NCBI RefSeq assembly: GCF_003601975.1
Contig: NZ_QZWZ01000012.1
Location: 1-64,000, forward strand
Length of the DNA: 64,000 bases
Reading direction: 5' to 3'
Source: Mesorhizobium waimense
GTDB lineage: Bacteria > Pseudomonadota > Alphaproteobacteria > Rhizobiales > Rhizobiaceae
Shown piece after piece: positions 7,202 through 16,628 of this stretch. Both the position numbers and the translations under genes were made by a program. Numbering within the stretch: position 1 is the first letter of the stretch; each line of letters starts with the position of its first letter. Below the pieces are notes generated by a model, which searched no databases, had not been told where the DNA came from, and worked only from the letters and a program-made list of their open reading frames with translations.

Positions 7202-8701
7202 ATGACCATCATCGATACCCGCACGCCCGACGCCAAACGCCTGATCCCCGGCGCCACCGGCGACTGGGAAATCATCATCGGCCTCGAGGTGCATGCTCAG
7301 GTCACTTCGGAGGCAAAACTGTTTTCCGGCGCCTCGACGGTGTTCGGTGCCGCGCCCAATGCCAATGTCAGCCTGGTCGACGCGGCGATGCCGGGCATGC
7401 TGCCGGTCATCAACGAGGAATGCGTCAAGCAGGCGATCCGCACAGGCCTGGGCCTCAAGGCCGAGATCAACCACAAGTCTGTCTTCGACCGTAAGAATTA
7501 TTTCTACCCGGACCTGCCGCAGGGCTACCAGATCTCGCAGTTCAAGCAGCCGATCGTCGGCGAGGGCAAGGTGATCGTCTCGGTCGGCCCTGACAGGCAG
7601 GGCGAGTTCGAGGACATCGAGGTCGGCATCGAGCGCCTGCACCTGGAGCAGGATGCCGGCAAGTCGATGCACGACCAGCATCCGACCATGTCCTATGTCG
7701 ACCTCAACCGCTCGGGCGTGGCGCTGATGGAGATCGTCTCCAAGCCCGACATGCGCTCGGCGGACGAGGCCAAGGCCTATGTCACCAAGCTGCGCACCAT
7801 TGTGCGCTATCTCGGCACCTGCGACGGCAATATGGACGAAGGCTCGATGCGCGCCGACGTCAACGTCTCGGTGCGCAAGCCCGGCGGCGAATTCGGCACG
7901 CGCTGCGAGATCAAGAACGTCAACTCGATCCGCTTCATCGGCCAGGCTATCGATTACGAGGCACGCCGGCAGATCGCCATCCTCGAGGATGGCGGCAAGA
8001 TCGACCAGGAGACACGGCTGTTCGATCCCAACAAGGGCGAGACGCGCTCGATGCGCTCCAAGGAAGAAGCGCATGACTATCGCTATTTCCCCGATCCCGA
8101 CCTGCTGCCACTGGAATTCGACCAGGCCTATGTCGACGCCTTGGCGAAAGACCTGCCGGAACTGCCCGACGACAAGAAGACGCGGCTGATCGCTTCGCTG
8201 GGGCTGTCGACCTACGACGCCTCGATCCTGGTATCGGAAAAGCCAATTGCCGACTATTTCGAGCAGGTGGCCGCGGGGCGCGACGGCAAGCTCGCCGCCA
8301 ACTGGGTCATCAACGATTTTTTGGGCGCCCTCAACAAGGCCGGCAAAGATATTGAAAACGCTCCGGTTTCGCCCGATCAGCTGGGTGCCGTCATTGATCT
8401 CATCAAGGAAGGCACCATCTCCGGCAAGATCGCCAAGGACCTGTTCGAGATCGTCTGGAACGAGGGCGGCGATCCACGCCAGCTGGTCGAAAGCCGCGGC
8501 ATGAAACAGGTCACCGACACTGGCGCCATCGAGAAGGCGGTCGATGACGTCATCGCCGCCAATCCGGACAAGGTCGAGCAGGCGCGGGCCAAGCCTACCA
8601 TGGCCGGCTGGTTCGTCGGCCAGGTGATGAAGGCGACCGGCGGCAAGGCCAACCCGCAGGCGGTCAACGATCTCGTCAAGGCCAAGCTCGGCATCGAGTA
8701 G
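7202..8701 (+). CDS. gatB: Asp-tRNA(Asn)/Glu-tRNA(Gln) amidotransferase subunit B
   Basis: A 499-residue GatB. It binds the misacylated tRNA and carries the kinase step of the GatCAB complex, which converts Glu-tRNA(Gln) to Gln-tRNA(Gln) and Asp-tRNA(Asn) to Asn-tRNA(Asn). Family landmarks are [44 protein letters not shown] and [12 protein letters not shown], then the C-terminal GatB/YqeY helical domain from about residue 350. The length is normal. The ATG at 7202 is preferred over an in-frame TTG four codons upstream. gatC and gatA are not adjacent, so the complex is encoded at separate loci. Confidence 0.97.
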   Translation: MTIIDTRTPDAKRLIPGATGDWEIIIGLEVHAQVTSEAKLFSGASTVFGAAPNANVSLVDAAMPGMLPVINEECVKQAIRTGLGLKAEINHKSVFDRKNYFYPDLPQGYQISQFKQPIVGEGKVIVSVGPDRQGEFEDIEVGIERLHLEQDAGKSMHDQHPTMSYVDLNRSGVALMEIVSKPDMRSADEAKAYVTKLRTIVRYLGTCDGNMDEGSMRADVNVSVRKPGGEFGTRCEIKNVNSIRFIGQAIDYEARRQIAILEDGGKIDQETRLFDPNKGETRSMRSKEEAHDYRYFPDPDLLPLEFDQAYVDALAKDLPELPDDKKTRLIASLGLSTYDASILVSEKPIADYFEQVAAGRDGKLAANWVINDFLGALNKAGKDIENAPVSPDQLGAVIDLIKEGTISGKIAKDLFEIVWNEGGDPRQLVESRGMKQVTDTGAIEKAVDDVIAANPDKVEQARAKPTMAGWFVGQVMKATGGKANPQAVNDLVKAKLGIE

Positions 8702-8705
8702 GGCA

Positions 8706-9194
8706 ATGTTCATCCGCACCGCCAGCGAGCGCGATCTTGCCGCGGTGCGGGCCTTGTTGGTCGAGACGTGGCATGCCACCTACGACGCCATCTATGGCGT
8801 CGCACGGGTCACCGAAATCACCGACGACTGGCACTCGATCGCGTCGCTGAAGGCGCGGCTGACGCGGCCGAATTCCGAATTCCTGGTGGCCGATGACGGC
8901 AAGCGTATCGGCGGCATGGCCTTCGCCGCTGCCACCACGGAGCCGAAAGTCATCCTGTTGAACCAGCTCTACGTGCGTCCGTCCTGCCAGCGGCAGGGAA
9001 TTGGCCGGGCGCTGCTCGACGAGGTCGAGGCCAGCTTTCCCGAAGCGCATACGCTGCGCCTCGAAGTGGAGGAAGCAAACGTCGCGGCAATCACCTTCTA
9101 CCGCGCGCAGGGGTTTTCGTCCGTCGGCAAAACCGCTGATTGCGGCGGCGGTTCGGGATTGCCGGCGTTGATCTTCGAGAAGACGATCGGATAG
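8706..9194 (+). CDS. GNAT-family N-acetyltransferase
   Basis: A 162-residue single-domain GNAT protein. The acetyl-CoA pyrophosphate loop is QRQGIGRALL (R/QxxGxG/A), followed by the LRLEVEEANVAAITFYRAQGF motif-B region. It starts five bases after the gatB stop, so it is probably co-transcribed, though a functional link to tRNA amidation is not implied. Substrate specificity cannot be predicted. Confidence 0.88.
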   Translation: MFIRTASERDLAAVRALLVETWHATYDAIYGVARVTEITDDWHSIASLKARLTRPNSEFLVADDGKRIGGMAFAAATTEPKVILLNQLYVRPSCQRQGIGRALLDEVEASFPEAHTLRLEVEEANVAAITFYRAQGFSSVGKTADCGGGSGLPALIFEKTIG

Positions 9195-9233
9195 GGCCGA
9201 CCGCAAAAGCGCTGGTTGCGAAGGCCTTCCGAA

Positions 9234-10085
9234 TCAGGCGGAAGGAATCTCCACATTGTCGATCAGCCTGGTCTTGCCGAGCCAGGCGGCGGCGAGCAGG
9301 CGACCGTCGCGGCCGCTCCGCCAGGGGGCTAAAGTCAGGTTTTCGCGCGCGGCAATGTAGTCGACCCGCTGGAAGCCCGCTTCGACAAGGGCGCGTCCGG
9401 CCTCATCCGTCGCGCCGGCTTCATCGGCGCCGGCCGCGAGCGCTGTCGCTGTCCGGCGCAGGATCGCGTTGAGTTTTCGCGCGACTTCCAGCTCGGCTTC
9501 GCCGAGATAGGCGTTGCGCGACGACATGGCGAGGCCATGCGCGTCGCGCACCGTCGGCGCGCCGATGATTTGCACCGGCAGGTCGAGGTCGCGGCATAGC
9601 TGCCTGACGACGCAAAGCTGCTGATAATCCTTTTCGCCGAAGATCGCATAGTCGGGCAAGGCTTGCAGGAAGAGCTTGGCGACGACCGTGGCGACGCCGT
9701 CGAAGAAGCTCGGCCTGAAGTCCGATTCGAGACCTGACGAGGGGCCGCCGACCGAGATTTTTGTCGCGAAGCCGGTTGGGTACATCCCGGCAACATCAGG
9801 CGTGAAAGCCAGATGCGCGCCGGCTTCCGCCAGCCGCTCGAGATCGCGGGCCAACTGGCGCGGGTATTTGTCGAGGTCTTCGGTGGGGGCGAACTGCGTC
9901 GGATTGACGAAGATCGAGACGAGGCAGCGATCGGCCTTTTCGAGCGCGATCCTGACCAGCGAGATGTGGCCGTCATGCAGTGCGCCCATGGTCGGGACCA
10001 TGGCGATGCGCAGGCCGTCCTGCCGCCAGGCGCGGATTTGTGCGCGCAGGGCGACGACATTGTCGACGACGATCGGCCGGCTCAT
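9234..10085 (-). CDS. panC: Pantothenate synthetase
   Basis: A 283-residue enzyme that joins pantoate and beta-alanine using ATP, the last step of pantothenate (vitamin B5) synthesis in the cytoplasm. It shows the nucleotidyltransferase HIGH-type motif in MPTMGALHDGHISLV, the FVNPTQF motif, GEKDYQQL and the KMSKS-like MSSRNAYL. Its ATG overlaps the panB stop by four bases, giving a panB-panC operon with translational coupling. Confidence 0.97.
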   Translation of the reverse strand: MSRPIVVDNVVALRAQIRAWRQDGLRIAMVPTMGALHDGHISLVRIALEKADRCLVSIFVNPTQFAPTEDLDKYPRQLARDLERLAEAGAHLAFTPDVAGMYPTGFATKISVGGPSSGLESDFRPSFFDGVATVVAKLFLQALPDYAIFGEKDYQQLCVVRQLCRDLDLPVQIIGAPTVRDAHGLAMSSRNAYLGEAELEVARKLNAILRRTATALAAGADEAGATDEAGRALVEAGFQRVDYIAARENLTLAPWRSGRDGRLLAAAWLGKTRLIDNVEIPSA

Positions 10086-10909
10086 GCCTTGTCCTTGCCT
10101 GAGGTGGACGGGAAGACGTGATCCGGGCCGGGAAATGCGCGGCTGCGCACCTCGGCCGCATAACGGGCCGCCGCATCGGAGACGACACCGCGCAGTTCGG
10201 CATATTCCTTGACGAATTTCGGCACGCGGTCGACGGTCAGGCCGACCATGTCGTCGATGACCAGGATCTGGCCGTCGCAGTCGGCGCTGGCGCCGATGCC
10301 GATGGTCGGAATGGAGAGGCGCCGCGTGAGCTCGGTGGCGACGGTCTCGACCGTACCCTCGATGACGAGCGAGAACGCGCCGGCTTTTTCCACCGCCTCG
10401 CCGTCGCGAAACAGGGCCACCATATTCTCCTCGGTCCGACCCTTGATCTTGTAGCCGCCATCCTTTTCCACCGATTGCGGCTGCAGGCCGATGTGGCCCA
10501 TGACTGGGATGCCGGCGGCGACAATTGCCGCGATCTGTTCTGCGACATCGATGCCGCCTTCCAGCTTGACCGCCTGACAGCCGGTCTCGTCGATGACCCG
10601 CCGTGCCGAGGCTAAGGCCTGCGCCGCTGAAGTCTCATAGCTGCCGGCCGGCATGTCGACCACCACGCAGGCTTTGGCCGAGCCGCGCATCACCGCTTGC
10701 CCGTGGGCAATCATCATTTCCAGCGAGGCGCCGAGCGTGGTCTTGTGGCCGTGCAGGACCATGGCGACGCTGTCGCCGACCAGGAGCAGGTCGACATGGT
10801 CGTCGAGCAGGCGGGCGACGGGGTAGGTATAGGCGGTCAGGCAGACGATCGGCACGCCGCGCTTGCGGCGGCGAATGTCGTCAGGGCCAATCCGGACATC
10901 GGCGGACAT
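10082..10909 (-). CDS. panB: 3-methyl-2-oxobutanoate hydroxymethyltransferase
   Basis: A 275-residue TIM-barrel enzyme that transfers a hydroxymethyl group from methylene-tetrahydrofolate to alpha-ketoisovalerate, the first committed step of pantothenate synthesis. Family motifs: LTAYTYPVARLLD, LLVGDSVAMVLHG, VKLEGG, GIPVMGHIGLQPQ and TIGIGASADCDGQILV. The start is ambiguous. ATG at 10909 is used here, but a TTG at 10921 sits better behind a GGTGAGGA ribosome-binding site. panE is not nearby. Confidence 0.96.
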   Translation of the reverse strand: MSADVRIGPDDIRRRKRGVPIVCLTAYTYPVARLLDDHVDLLLVGDSVAMVLHGHKTTLGASLEMMIAHGQAVMRGSAKACVVVDMPAGSYETSAAQALASARRVIDETGCQAVKLEGGIDVAEQIAAIVAAGIPVMGHIGLQPQSVEKDGGYKIKGRTEENMVALFRDGEAVEKAGAFSLVIEGTVETVATELTRRLSIPTIGIGASADCDGQILVIDDMVGLTVDRVPKFVKEYAELRGVVSDAAARYAAEVRSRAFPGPDHVFPSTSGKDKA

Positions 10910-11147
10910 TTCTGGGGCCAATCCTCACCTCCCTCAGCCGGCACCGGGCCGGGCGCCCGCTGCCGGGCGAGCCGAGCTTTAGAAAGACAAGCAGTGCTTG
11001 GCAAGCCGAGCTTCCGCCAACCGTGCGGCTGCATCGATTTAGCGCACGGCCCATTTGCGTCGCCCGCGCGGCAAAACCCTTGCCTTCGCGAAGGCCTGAC
11101 GCCATAAGCAGGAAACAGGCGCCGCCGCTGCCGCCGCGAGGATCTGG

Positions 11148-11546
11148 ATGAAAACTTTCCTTCTGCAGTTTTTCACCTGGTGGAACAGCCAGACACTGGG
11201 AACCCGCTTCCACACCTGGCGTCACGGCAAGCAGGTCGGGCAGGACGAAGCCGGCAACGTCTACTACGAGGGCGGTGTCGATTCGGAAGGCCGTACCCGC
11301 CGCTGGGTCATTTACCGCGACTATTCGGAAGCCTCAGCCATCCCGCCGGGCTGGCACGGCTGGATCCATCACCGCGTCGATACCGCGCCGCCGAGCGAGG
11401 ACTACCGGCCGCGCGAGTGGCAGAAGCCGCACCAGCCGAACCTCACCGGCAGTGCGGCTGCCTACAGGCCGAAGGGTTCGGTGCTGACCAACCAGCATCG
11501 CCCGCAAGTGACCGGCGACTACGACGCCTGGACGCCTGGTTCGTAA
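11148..11546 (+). CDS. NADH:ubiquinone oxidoreductase NDUFA12-type accessory subunit
   Basis: A 132-residue homologue of the mitochondrial complex I accessory subunit NDUFA12 (B17.2). It is recognised by TLGTRFHTWRHGKQVGQDEAGNVYYE, the RRWVIY segment, PPGWHGWIHHRVDTAPP and the C-terminal proline-rich tail. In alphaproteobacteria it is one of the supernumerary complex I subunits and is encoded away from the nuo operon, as here. It lies divergent from panB with a 220-base gap. Confidence 0.93.
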   Translation: MKTFLLQFFTWWNSQTLGTRFHTWRHGKQVGQDEAGNVYYEGGVDSEGRTRRWVIYRDYSEASAIPPGWHGWIHHRVDTAPPSEDYRPREWQKPHQPNLTGSAAAYRPKGSVLTNQHRPQVTGDYDAWTPGS

Positions 11547-11673
11547 TCGGCCATCACCGCGCCGATCGGTCCTTTGTCGCCACAATTGACGTTTAGCTGC
11601 TTGCTGATCTGAAAACGGCGACTAGCCTTGGCGATCGAAAGAATCACCCGGGCGCAACCACCGGTATCCTTGC

Positions 11674-12213
11674 ATGAGCATCTTCAGCCGAATCTCGATG
11701 GGCGGACTGACGGCAGCCGCTCTTGCCGCCTGCACGACGACGTTTGCCGCCGCGCAGACGCCGGCAGCGCCTGTAGCGCCGGCGGTGGCCGAGCGCATCA
11801 CCAATCCCGTCGCCGAATTCGCCGGCATCGACAAGATCACTGGCCGCATCATCACCTTCGATGTTTATATCGACGAGACTGTGCAGTTCGGCGCTCTGCA
11901 GGTGACGCCGCGCATCTGCTATTCGCGGCCGGAGACCGAAGAGCCGAAGACCGATTCCTTCGTCGAGGTCGACGAGATCACGCTGGACCGTAAGATCCGC
12001 CGCATCTTCACCGGCTGGATGTTCGCCGAAAGCCCCGGCCTGAACGCCGTGGAGCACGCCGTCTACGACGTCTGGCTGAAGGCCTGCAAGCAGAAGTCGG
12101 ACGTACCGCCACCCGACGCGGCCAAGAGTGGCGCACCACAGGTCGATACGTCCAAGCCCAAGGCCGCCGCCGCTCCGGCCACGACCGAGCCGGACACCGA
12201 CAGCACCAACTGA
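11674..12213 (+). CDS. DUF2155 domain protein, exported
   Basis: A 179-residue protein with a signal peptide (residues 1-28, Ala-rich, cleavage near AAA-QT). The conserved core (about residues 45-135: AEFAGIDKITGRIITFDV, YSRPETEEPKTDSFVEV, IFTGWMFAESPGLNAVEH, VYDVWLKAC) defines DUF2155. Low-complexity Pro/Ala tail. In alphaproteobacteria the family accompanies the NDUFA12 and aat/acc genes, as here. The function is unknown; periplasmic location is inferred. Confidence 0.92.
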   Translation: MSIFSRISMGGLTAAALAACTTTFAAAQTPAAPVAPAVAERITNPVAEFAGIDKITGRIITFDVYIDETVQFGALQVTPRICYSRPETEEPKTDSFVEVDEITLDRKIRRIFTGWMFAESPGLNAVEHAVYDVWLKACKQKSDVPPPDAAKSGAPQVDTSKPKAAAAPATTEPDTDSTN

Positions 12214-12303
12214 TCCCCCATAGCAAGATCCGGGAGGAACCGCTTTGCTTGCCACACGTTGGCAACGAACGACCGCGCAACGTTGCGCATGGAGGATCTT
12301 GCG

Positions 12304-12687
12304 ATGTCAGCAACCAAGCACATGACGGTCAGCAAGAAGGTATTGCTGGACCTTGAAAAGGGGTTTTGGAGCGGCGATGCGGCCTATTATGCCGCCAATG
12401 CCGATGCCGAATGCCTCGTGGCCTTTCCTGAGATGGCGCAAGCGATCAGCAACGCTGATCTGGCTAAAACCGCCAGCAAACCAAACCGCTGGCGCGATCT
12501 CGAGATCGACGTGAAGGGCATGGTCGAGCCGGGCAGCGACATCGTCATGCTGACCTATGAGGCCCACGCCACACGAGAGAACGGCGAAGCCTATGCGGCC
12601 TTGGTCAGCACCGGCTATGTGCATCGCGCCGACGGCTGGGAGATGATGTTCCATTCTCAGACGCCGATGGAGACTTCGAAAGGCTGA
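12304..12687 (+). CDS. SnoaL/DUF4440-like (NTF2 fold) small protein
   Basis: A 127-residue protein that fits the NTF2-like DUF4440/SnoaL pattern: an N-terminal helix pair (KKVLLDLEKGFWSGDAAYY), a central strand region and a C-terminal TGYVHRADGWEMMFHSQTP. The ATG at 12304 has GGAGG eight bases upstream. Such proteins bind or isomerise small molecules, but no specific substrate can be named. It converges on aat with an 11-base gap. Confidence 0.8.
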   Translation: MSATKHMTVSKKVLLDLEKGFWSGDAAYYAANADAECLVAFPEMAQAISNADLAKTASKPNRWRDLEIDVKGMVEPGSDIVMLTYEAHATRENGEAYAALVSTGYVHRADGWEMMFHSQTPMETSKG

Positions 12688-12698
12688 CGAGACAGCCA

Positions 12699-13316
12699 TC
12701 AGGGAAAAAAGATCGCCTCGCCCTTCAGTGCGTCGGCCAACATCTTTTCATACTTGCCGCGCGGCACGTCGACAGCGCCGAAGCGTTTGAGGTGATCGGT
12801 GGTGAATTGCGTATCAAGCAGCGCGAAGCGGCGCGCCTTCAACCGTTCGACGAGAAAATAAAGGCAGGTCTTGGACGCGTCCGTCTCCTTGGCGAACATG
12901 CTCTCGCCGAAGAACACGCGGCCCAGCGAGACGCCGTAGAGGCCGCCGACCAGCCGCTCCTCGCGCCACGCCTCGACCGAATGGCAATGGCCCAGCCGAT
13001 GCAACTCGACATAGGCTTCACGGATCGGCGCGTTGATCCAGGTCGAGCGGCGCTCCTCGCGCTTTTCGGCGCAGCCGTCGATCGTCGCCTCGAAATCGAA
13101 GTCGAAGCGAATGTCGAACGGATGTTTGCGGATCGTCTTCTTCAGGCTCTTCGGCGTGTGGAAGCTGTCGAGCGGAATGATGCCACGCGTCTCCGGCCGC
13201 ACCCAGAACACTTCAGGGTCGCTGGCGCTTTCGGCCATCGGAAACACGCCGGACGCATAGGCCTTCAGCAAAAGGTCGGTCGGGATGCGATAGCCGGGCG
13301 CGTAGGGGCGGGTCAT
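12699..13316 (-). CDS. aat: Leucyl/phenylalanyl-tRNA--protein transferase
   Basis: A 205-residue Aat, which adds Leu or Phe from aminoacyl-tRNA to N-terminal Arg or Lys of proteins, marking them for ClpS/ClpAP degradation (N-degron pathway). Signatures: [68 protein letters not shown] and [11 protein letters not shown]. It follows accC at 14 bases, at the end of the minus-strand block. Confidence 0.97.
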   Translation of the reverse strand: MTRPYAPGYRIPTDLLLKAYASGVFPMAESASDPEVFWVRPETRGIIPLDSFHTPKSLKKTIRKHPFDIRFDFDFEATIDGCAEKREERRSTWINAPIREAYVELHRLGHCHSVEAWREERLVGGLYGVSLGRVFFGESMFAKETDASKTCLYFLVERLKARRFALLDTQFTTDHLKRFGAVDVPRGKYEKMLADALKGEAIFFP

Positions 13317-13330
13317 CGCGACATTATAAC

Positions 13331-14689
13331 TTACGAGTTCGCGACCTCATCACCCTTGGCCAGGTATTTCTCCAGCCAGTGGATGTCGTAGTCGCCATTG
13401 GCGATATCGGCATTGCCGACCAGGTCGCGGAACAGCGGCAGCGTCGTCTTGATGCCGTCGACGACGAATTCGTCGAGAGCGCGGCGCAGCCGCATCATGC
13501 ATTCGACGCGGTTGCGGCCGTGCACGATCAGCTTGCCGATCAGGCTGTCGTAGTAGGGCGGGATCTTGTAGCCGGAATAGACGCCGGAATCGACACGGAT
13601 GCCGAGCCCGCCAGGCGTGTGGAAATGGGTGATCGTGCCGGGCGAGGGCGTGAAGGTGCGCGGGTCCTCGGCATTGATGCGGCATTCGATGGCGTGGCCA
13701 TTGAACTTGATGTCCTCCTGGCGCACCGAAAGCCCGCCGCCGGATGCGACGCGGATCTGCTCATGCACGAGGTCGATACCGGTGATCGCCTCGGTCACCG
13801 GGTGCTCGACCTGCAGGCGGGTGTTCATCTCGATGAAGTAGAACTCGCCGTTCTCGTAGAGGAATTCGATGGTGCCGGCGCCGGAATAGCCGAGATCGGC
13901 GACGGCGCTGGCGCAGATGCCGCCGATGCGTGCACGCTCCTCGGCATTGAGTGCCGGGGAATTGGCTTCTTCCCAGACCTTCTGGTGGCGGCGCTGCAAG
14001 GAACAGTCGCGCTCGCCGAAATGGACGCCGCGGCCGGCGCCGTCGCCGAACACCTGCAATTCGATATGGCGCGGCTTTTCCAGGTACTTCTCGATGTAGA
14101 CAGCGTCGTCGCCGAAGGCGGCACCCGCTTCCGAGCGCGCCGTCTGCAGCGCGACCTCGAGATCGGCCTCGGTGCGCGCCACCTTCATGCCGCGCCCTCC
14201 GCCGCCGGCCGACGCCTTGATGATCACGGGATAGCCGATCCCCGCGGCAATGCGCTTGGCTTCCTTCTCTTCCGTGACCGCGCCGTCGGAGCCGGGCACG
14301 ACCGGGATGCCGAGACGCTTTGCGGTGCGCTTAGCTTCGATCTTGTCGCCCATGATGCGGATATGATCGCCCGACGGGCCGATGAAGGTGATGTTGTGGG
14401 CGGCGAGGATGTCGGCGAATTTGGCGTTCTCCGACAGGAAGCCATAGCCCGGATGCACGGCATCGGCGCCGGTGATCTCGCAGGCGGCGACAATCTGGTG
14501 GATGTTGAGATAGCTGTCGCGCGATGGCGGCGGGCCGATGCAGACGCTCTCGTCGGCGAGCCTGACATGCATGGCGTCGGCGTCGGCGGTCGAATGCACC
14601 ACCACCGTCTGGATGCCGAGCTCCTTGCAGGCGCGCAGCACCCGGAGGGCGATTTCGCCGCGATTGGCGATGAGGATCTTCTGGAACAT
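13331..14689 (-). CDS. accC: Acetyl-CoA carboxylase, biotin carboxylase subunit
   Basis: A 452-residue ATP-grasp enzyme that carboxylates the biotin on AccB with bicarbonate and ATP, the first half-reaction of fatty acid synthesis. Seen: [19 protein letters not shown] at the N-terminus, the glycine-rich [11 protein letters not shown] loop, the [11 protein letters not shown] and [15 protein letters not shown] segments and [13 protein letters not shown] in the active site. Full length. It lies 18 bases downstream of accB. Confidence 0.98.
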   Translation of the reverse strand: MFQKILIANRGEIALRVLRACKELGIQTVVVHSTADADAMHVRLADESVCIGPPPSRDSYLNIHQIVAACEITGADAVHPGYGFLSENAKFADILAAHNITFIGPSGDHIRIMGDKIEAKRTAKRLGIPVVPGSDGAVTEEKEAKRIAAGIGYPVIIKASAGGGGRGMKVARTEADLEVALQTARSEAGAAFGDDAVYIEKYLEKPRHIELQVFGDGAGRGVHFGERDCSLQRRHQKVWEEANSPALNAEERARIGGICASAVADLGYSGAGTIEFLYENGEFYFIEMNTRLQVEHPVTEAITGIDLVHEQIRVASGGGLSVRQEDIKFNGHAIECRINAEDPRTFTPSPGTITHFHTPGGLGIRVDSGVYSGYKIPPYYDSLIGKLIVHGRNRVECMMRLRRALDEFVVDGIKTTLPLFRDLVGNADIANGDYDIHWLEKYLAKGDEVANS

Positions 14690-14707
14690 TTTTGTCTGTT
14701 CCCGGCT

Positions 14708-15169
14708 CTACTCGATCACGACGAGCGGCATGCCGTATTCGACCGGCTGGGCATCTTCGAACAGGATGGCCGTCACCGTGCCGGCGCGGGGCGATGGGAT
14801 CTGGTTCATCGTCTTCATCGCTTCGATGATCAAAAGCGTCTGGCCTTCCTTGACCTTCTGGCCGATCTCGATGAATGCCTTGGCGTCGGGCGAAGGCGCC
14901 AGGTAGGCGGTGCCGACCATGGGCGAAGGGACAGCGTTCTTGGACACGTCGGCGGTAGCCGGCGCCGCAGCGCCCGCAGCCGGCTGCGCTGCCGCGGGGG
15001 CATAGCTGGCCTGGGGTGCCGCGATCGCATGCACGGCGGGTGCCTGCCGCGACACGCGCACCTTCAGATCGCCCAGCTCGACCTCGATCTCGGTGAGGTT
15101 GGTGTCGTTCAGTATGCCCGCCAGGTCGCGGATCAGCTGCTGGTCAACACCGGTCTTTTTTATTGACAT
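14708..15169 (-). CDS. accB: Acetyl-CoA carboxylase, biotin carboxyl carrier protein
   Basis: A 153-residue BCCP. The N-terminal helix (residues 1-35) is followed by a Pro/Ala linker (about 45-80) and a lipoyl/biotinyl domain. The biotinylated Lys lies in EAMKTMNQI, where EAMKMMNEI is more usual. The ATG at 15169 ([11 protein letters not shown]) is preferred over an in-frame start ten codons upstream, which would overlap aroQ. Confidence 0.96.
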   Translation of the reverse strand: MSIKKTGVDQQLIRDLAGILNDTNLTEIEVELGDLKVRVSRQAPAVHAIAAPQASYAPAAAQPAAGAAAPATADVSKNAVPSPMVGTAYLAPSPDAKAFIEIGQKVKEGQTLLIIEAMKTMNQIPSPRAGTVTAILFEDAQPVEYGMPLVVIE

Positions 15170-15195
15170 TTTCGAGCCTTCTGTTTGTTGGCCGG

Positions 15196-15630
15196 TCACA
15201 GGCGTGCCGCCAGCGCCTGCAGCGCGAGCGTGTAGCCGAGCGGCCCGAATCCGCAGATCATGCCGACGGCGACCGGCGAGACCATGGAGACGTGGCGGAA
15301 CGGTTCGCGCGCGTGGATGTTGGAAAGATGCACTTCGGCGACGGGCAGCGGCGCTATCGAGCGGATCGCATCGTGGATGGCAATCGAGGTGTGGCTGTAG
15401 GCGCCCGGATTGATGACGATGCCGGCTGCCTTGTCGCCGGCTTCCTGGATCCAGTCGACGAGGTCGCCCTCATGGTTCGACTGACGGAAATCGATCTCGA
15501 GACCAAGTTCTGCACCCGCCTGCTTGCAGTCGTCGGCGATGGCGGCAAGCGTCTTTCCGCCATAGATCCCCGGCTCGCGCTTGCCGAGCGCGTTGAGATT
15601 GGGACCGTTCAGAACGAAAACCGTTTTCAA
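15196..15630 (-). CDS. aroQ: 3-dehydroquinate dehydratase, type II
   Basis: A 144-residue type II dehydroquinase of the shikimate pathway, normally a dodecamer. Visible: [19 protein letters not shown] with its catalytic Tyr, the flexible-loop Arg, [25 protein letters not shown] and [15 protein letters not shown]. It is the first gene of an aroQ-accB-accC-aat block, an arrangement common in Rhizobiales. Confidence 0.97.
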   Translation of the reverse strand: MKTVFVLNGPNLNALGKREPGIYGGKTLAAIADDCKQAGAELGLEIDFRQSNHEGDLVDWIQEAGDKAAGIVINPGAYSHTSIAIHDAIRSIAPLPVAEVHLSNIHAREPFRHVSMVSPVAVGMICGFGPLGYTLALQALAARL

Positions 15631-15734
15631 GAATGCCGACCTTTCCCGGCGCCGGCCTCAGCCGGCGCGCTGGGCCCTCTATAATGGGCATAGACGCCTG
15701 CGAAAAGAGCGCAAGTGCGTTCTTTTGCTGTCCA

Positions 15735-15758
15735 CAGCAGGCGGGAAACCGCCTGCTG
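15735..15758 (-). terminator. Hairpin downstream of the DsbA-like gene
   Basis: Perfect ten-pair stem CAGCAGGCGG / CCGCCTGCTG with a four-base loop, starting eight bases after the stop codon. There is no T-tract on the minus strand, so it may be a weak terminator or an RNA-stabilising end. Confidence 0.5.
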
Positions 15759-15765
15759 CCATAGA

Positions 15766-16572
15766 TCAGAGCGCGGCCTTCGCTGCCTCGATCTTTTCGG
15801 CCAGAACGTCTTGCCCGAGCGCCCCGAACACAACCTCGTTGCCGACCACATACGAAGGCGTCCCGGTGATCGCGAGCTTGGTGGCGAGATCGTAGGTCTT
15901 GGAAATCGCCTCGTGGATGCTTGGGTCCTTCATCTTCTCGCGAAGCGCTGCTTCGTCGGCGCCGAGCGACAGCGCAACCTTGATGGCCGTGGCCTCGGTG
16001 GCGCGACCCGGGCCGCCGAGCAGGGCGTTGTGGAATTCGCCGTACTTCTCCGGCTTCATCAGGTGGAAGGCCATTGAGACGACGCTGGCCTTCTGCGAAT
16101 CCGGACCCAGGATCGGGAATTCCTTGAGCACGAAGCGCAGGTCCGGCTCGGCTTTCGTCAGCGCCTGCATGTCGTCGATGGCGCGTTTGCAGAAGCCGCA
16201 ATTGTAATCGTAGAACTCGACGATCGTTACCTTGCCGTTCGGATTGCCGACGACGCCGTCGAAGGTGGAGTTGAAGATCTCGTCCTTGGCGTTCTTGATG
16301 ACGCCGAGCGCAGCGATCCGCTGTTCTTCCTTCTGCTTGGCTTCGAGCGCGTCCTGCACTTCGAGCAGTACCTCAGGATTCTTCAGCAGATAGTCGCGGA
16401 TGATGCCCTCGACCTCGGCCCGGTCGATCTTGGTGTCCGAGGACGCTACCTGCACGACCTGCGCCGTATCGGCCTTGGCCGCCTGCGGGCTGCCGGCGAC
16501 GAAGCCGAAAGCCAGCATGGCAAGAGCGGCCGCCACTCCCGTCGTGCCGAGCAGAATTGCCTTGTTCATCAT
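15766..16572 (-). CDS. DsbA-family thiol:disulfide oxidoreductase, exported
   Basis: A 268-residue protein with a signal peptide (residues 1-35, ending AAKADT), a helical N-terminal extension (about 48-100) and a thioredoxin-like DsbA domain. The active site is Cys125-Gly-Phe-Cys128 in YDYNCGFCKRA, and a cis-Pro follows in ITGTPSYVVG. This architecture resembles Com1/ScsC-type periplasmic oxidoreductases or isomerases in which the extension mediates oligomerisation. Ribosome-binding site AGAGGATAAGGG. Confidence 0.92.
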   Translation of the reverse strand: MMNKAILLGTTGVAAALAMLAFGFVAGSPQAAKADTAQVVQVASSDTKIDRAEVEGIIRDYLLKNPEVLLEVQDALEAKQKEEQRIAALGVIKNAKDEIFNSTFDGVVGNPNGKVTIVEFYDYNCGFCKRAIDDMQALTKAEPDLRFVLKEFPILGPDSQKASVVSMAFHLMKPEKYGEFHNALLGGPGRATEATAIKVALSLGADEAALREKMKDPSIHEAISKTYDLATKLAITGTPSYVVGNEVVFGALGQDVLAEKIEAAKAAL

Positions 16573-16628
16573 CCCTTATCCTCTTGCCTTGTTCCGTCCG
16601 CTTTTGTCGCAGTATGCTGCCGGAAGGT

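Noticed and set aside
7154..8779. 541-residue open frame antisense to gatB
   Set aside because: High-GC shadow of a confidently identified gene; no family motifs and biased composition.
13379..15166. 595-residue plus-strand frame over accC and accB
   Set aside because: Runs antisense through two essential, well-recognised genes and shows no domain.
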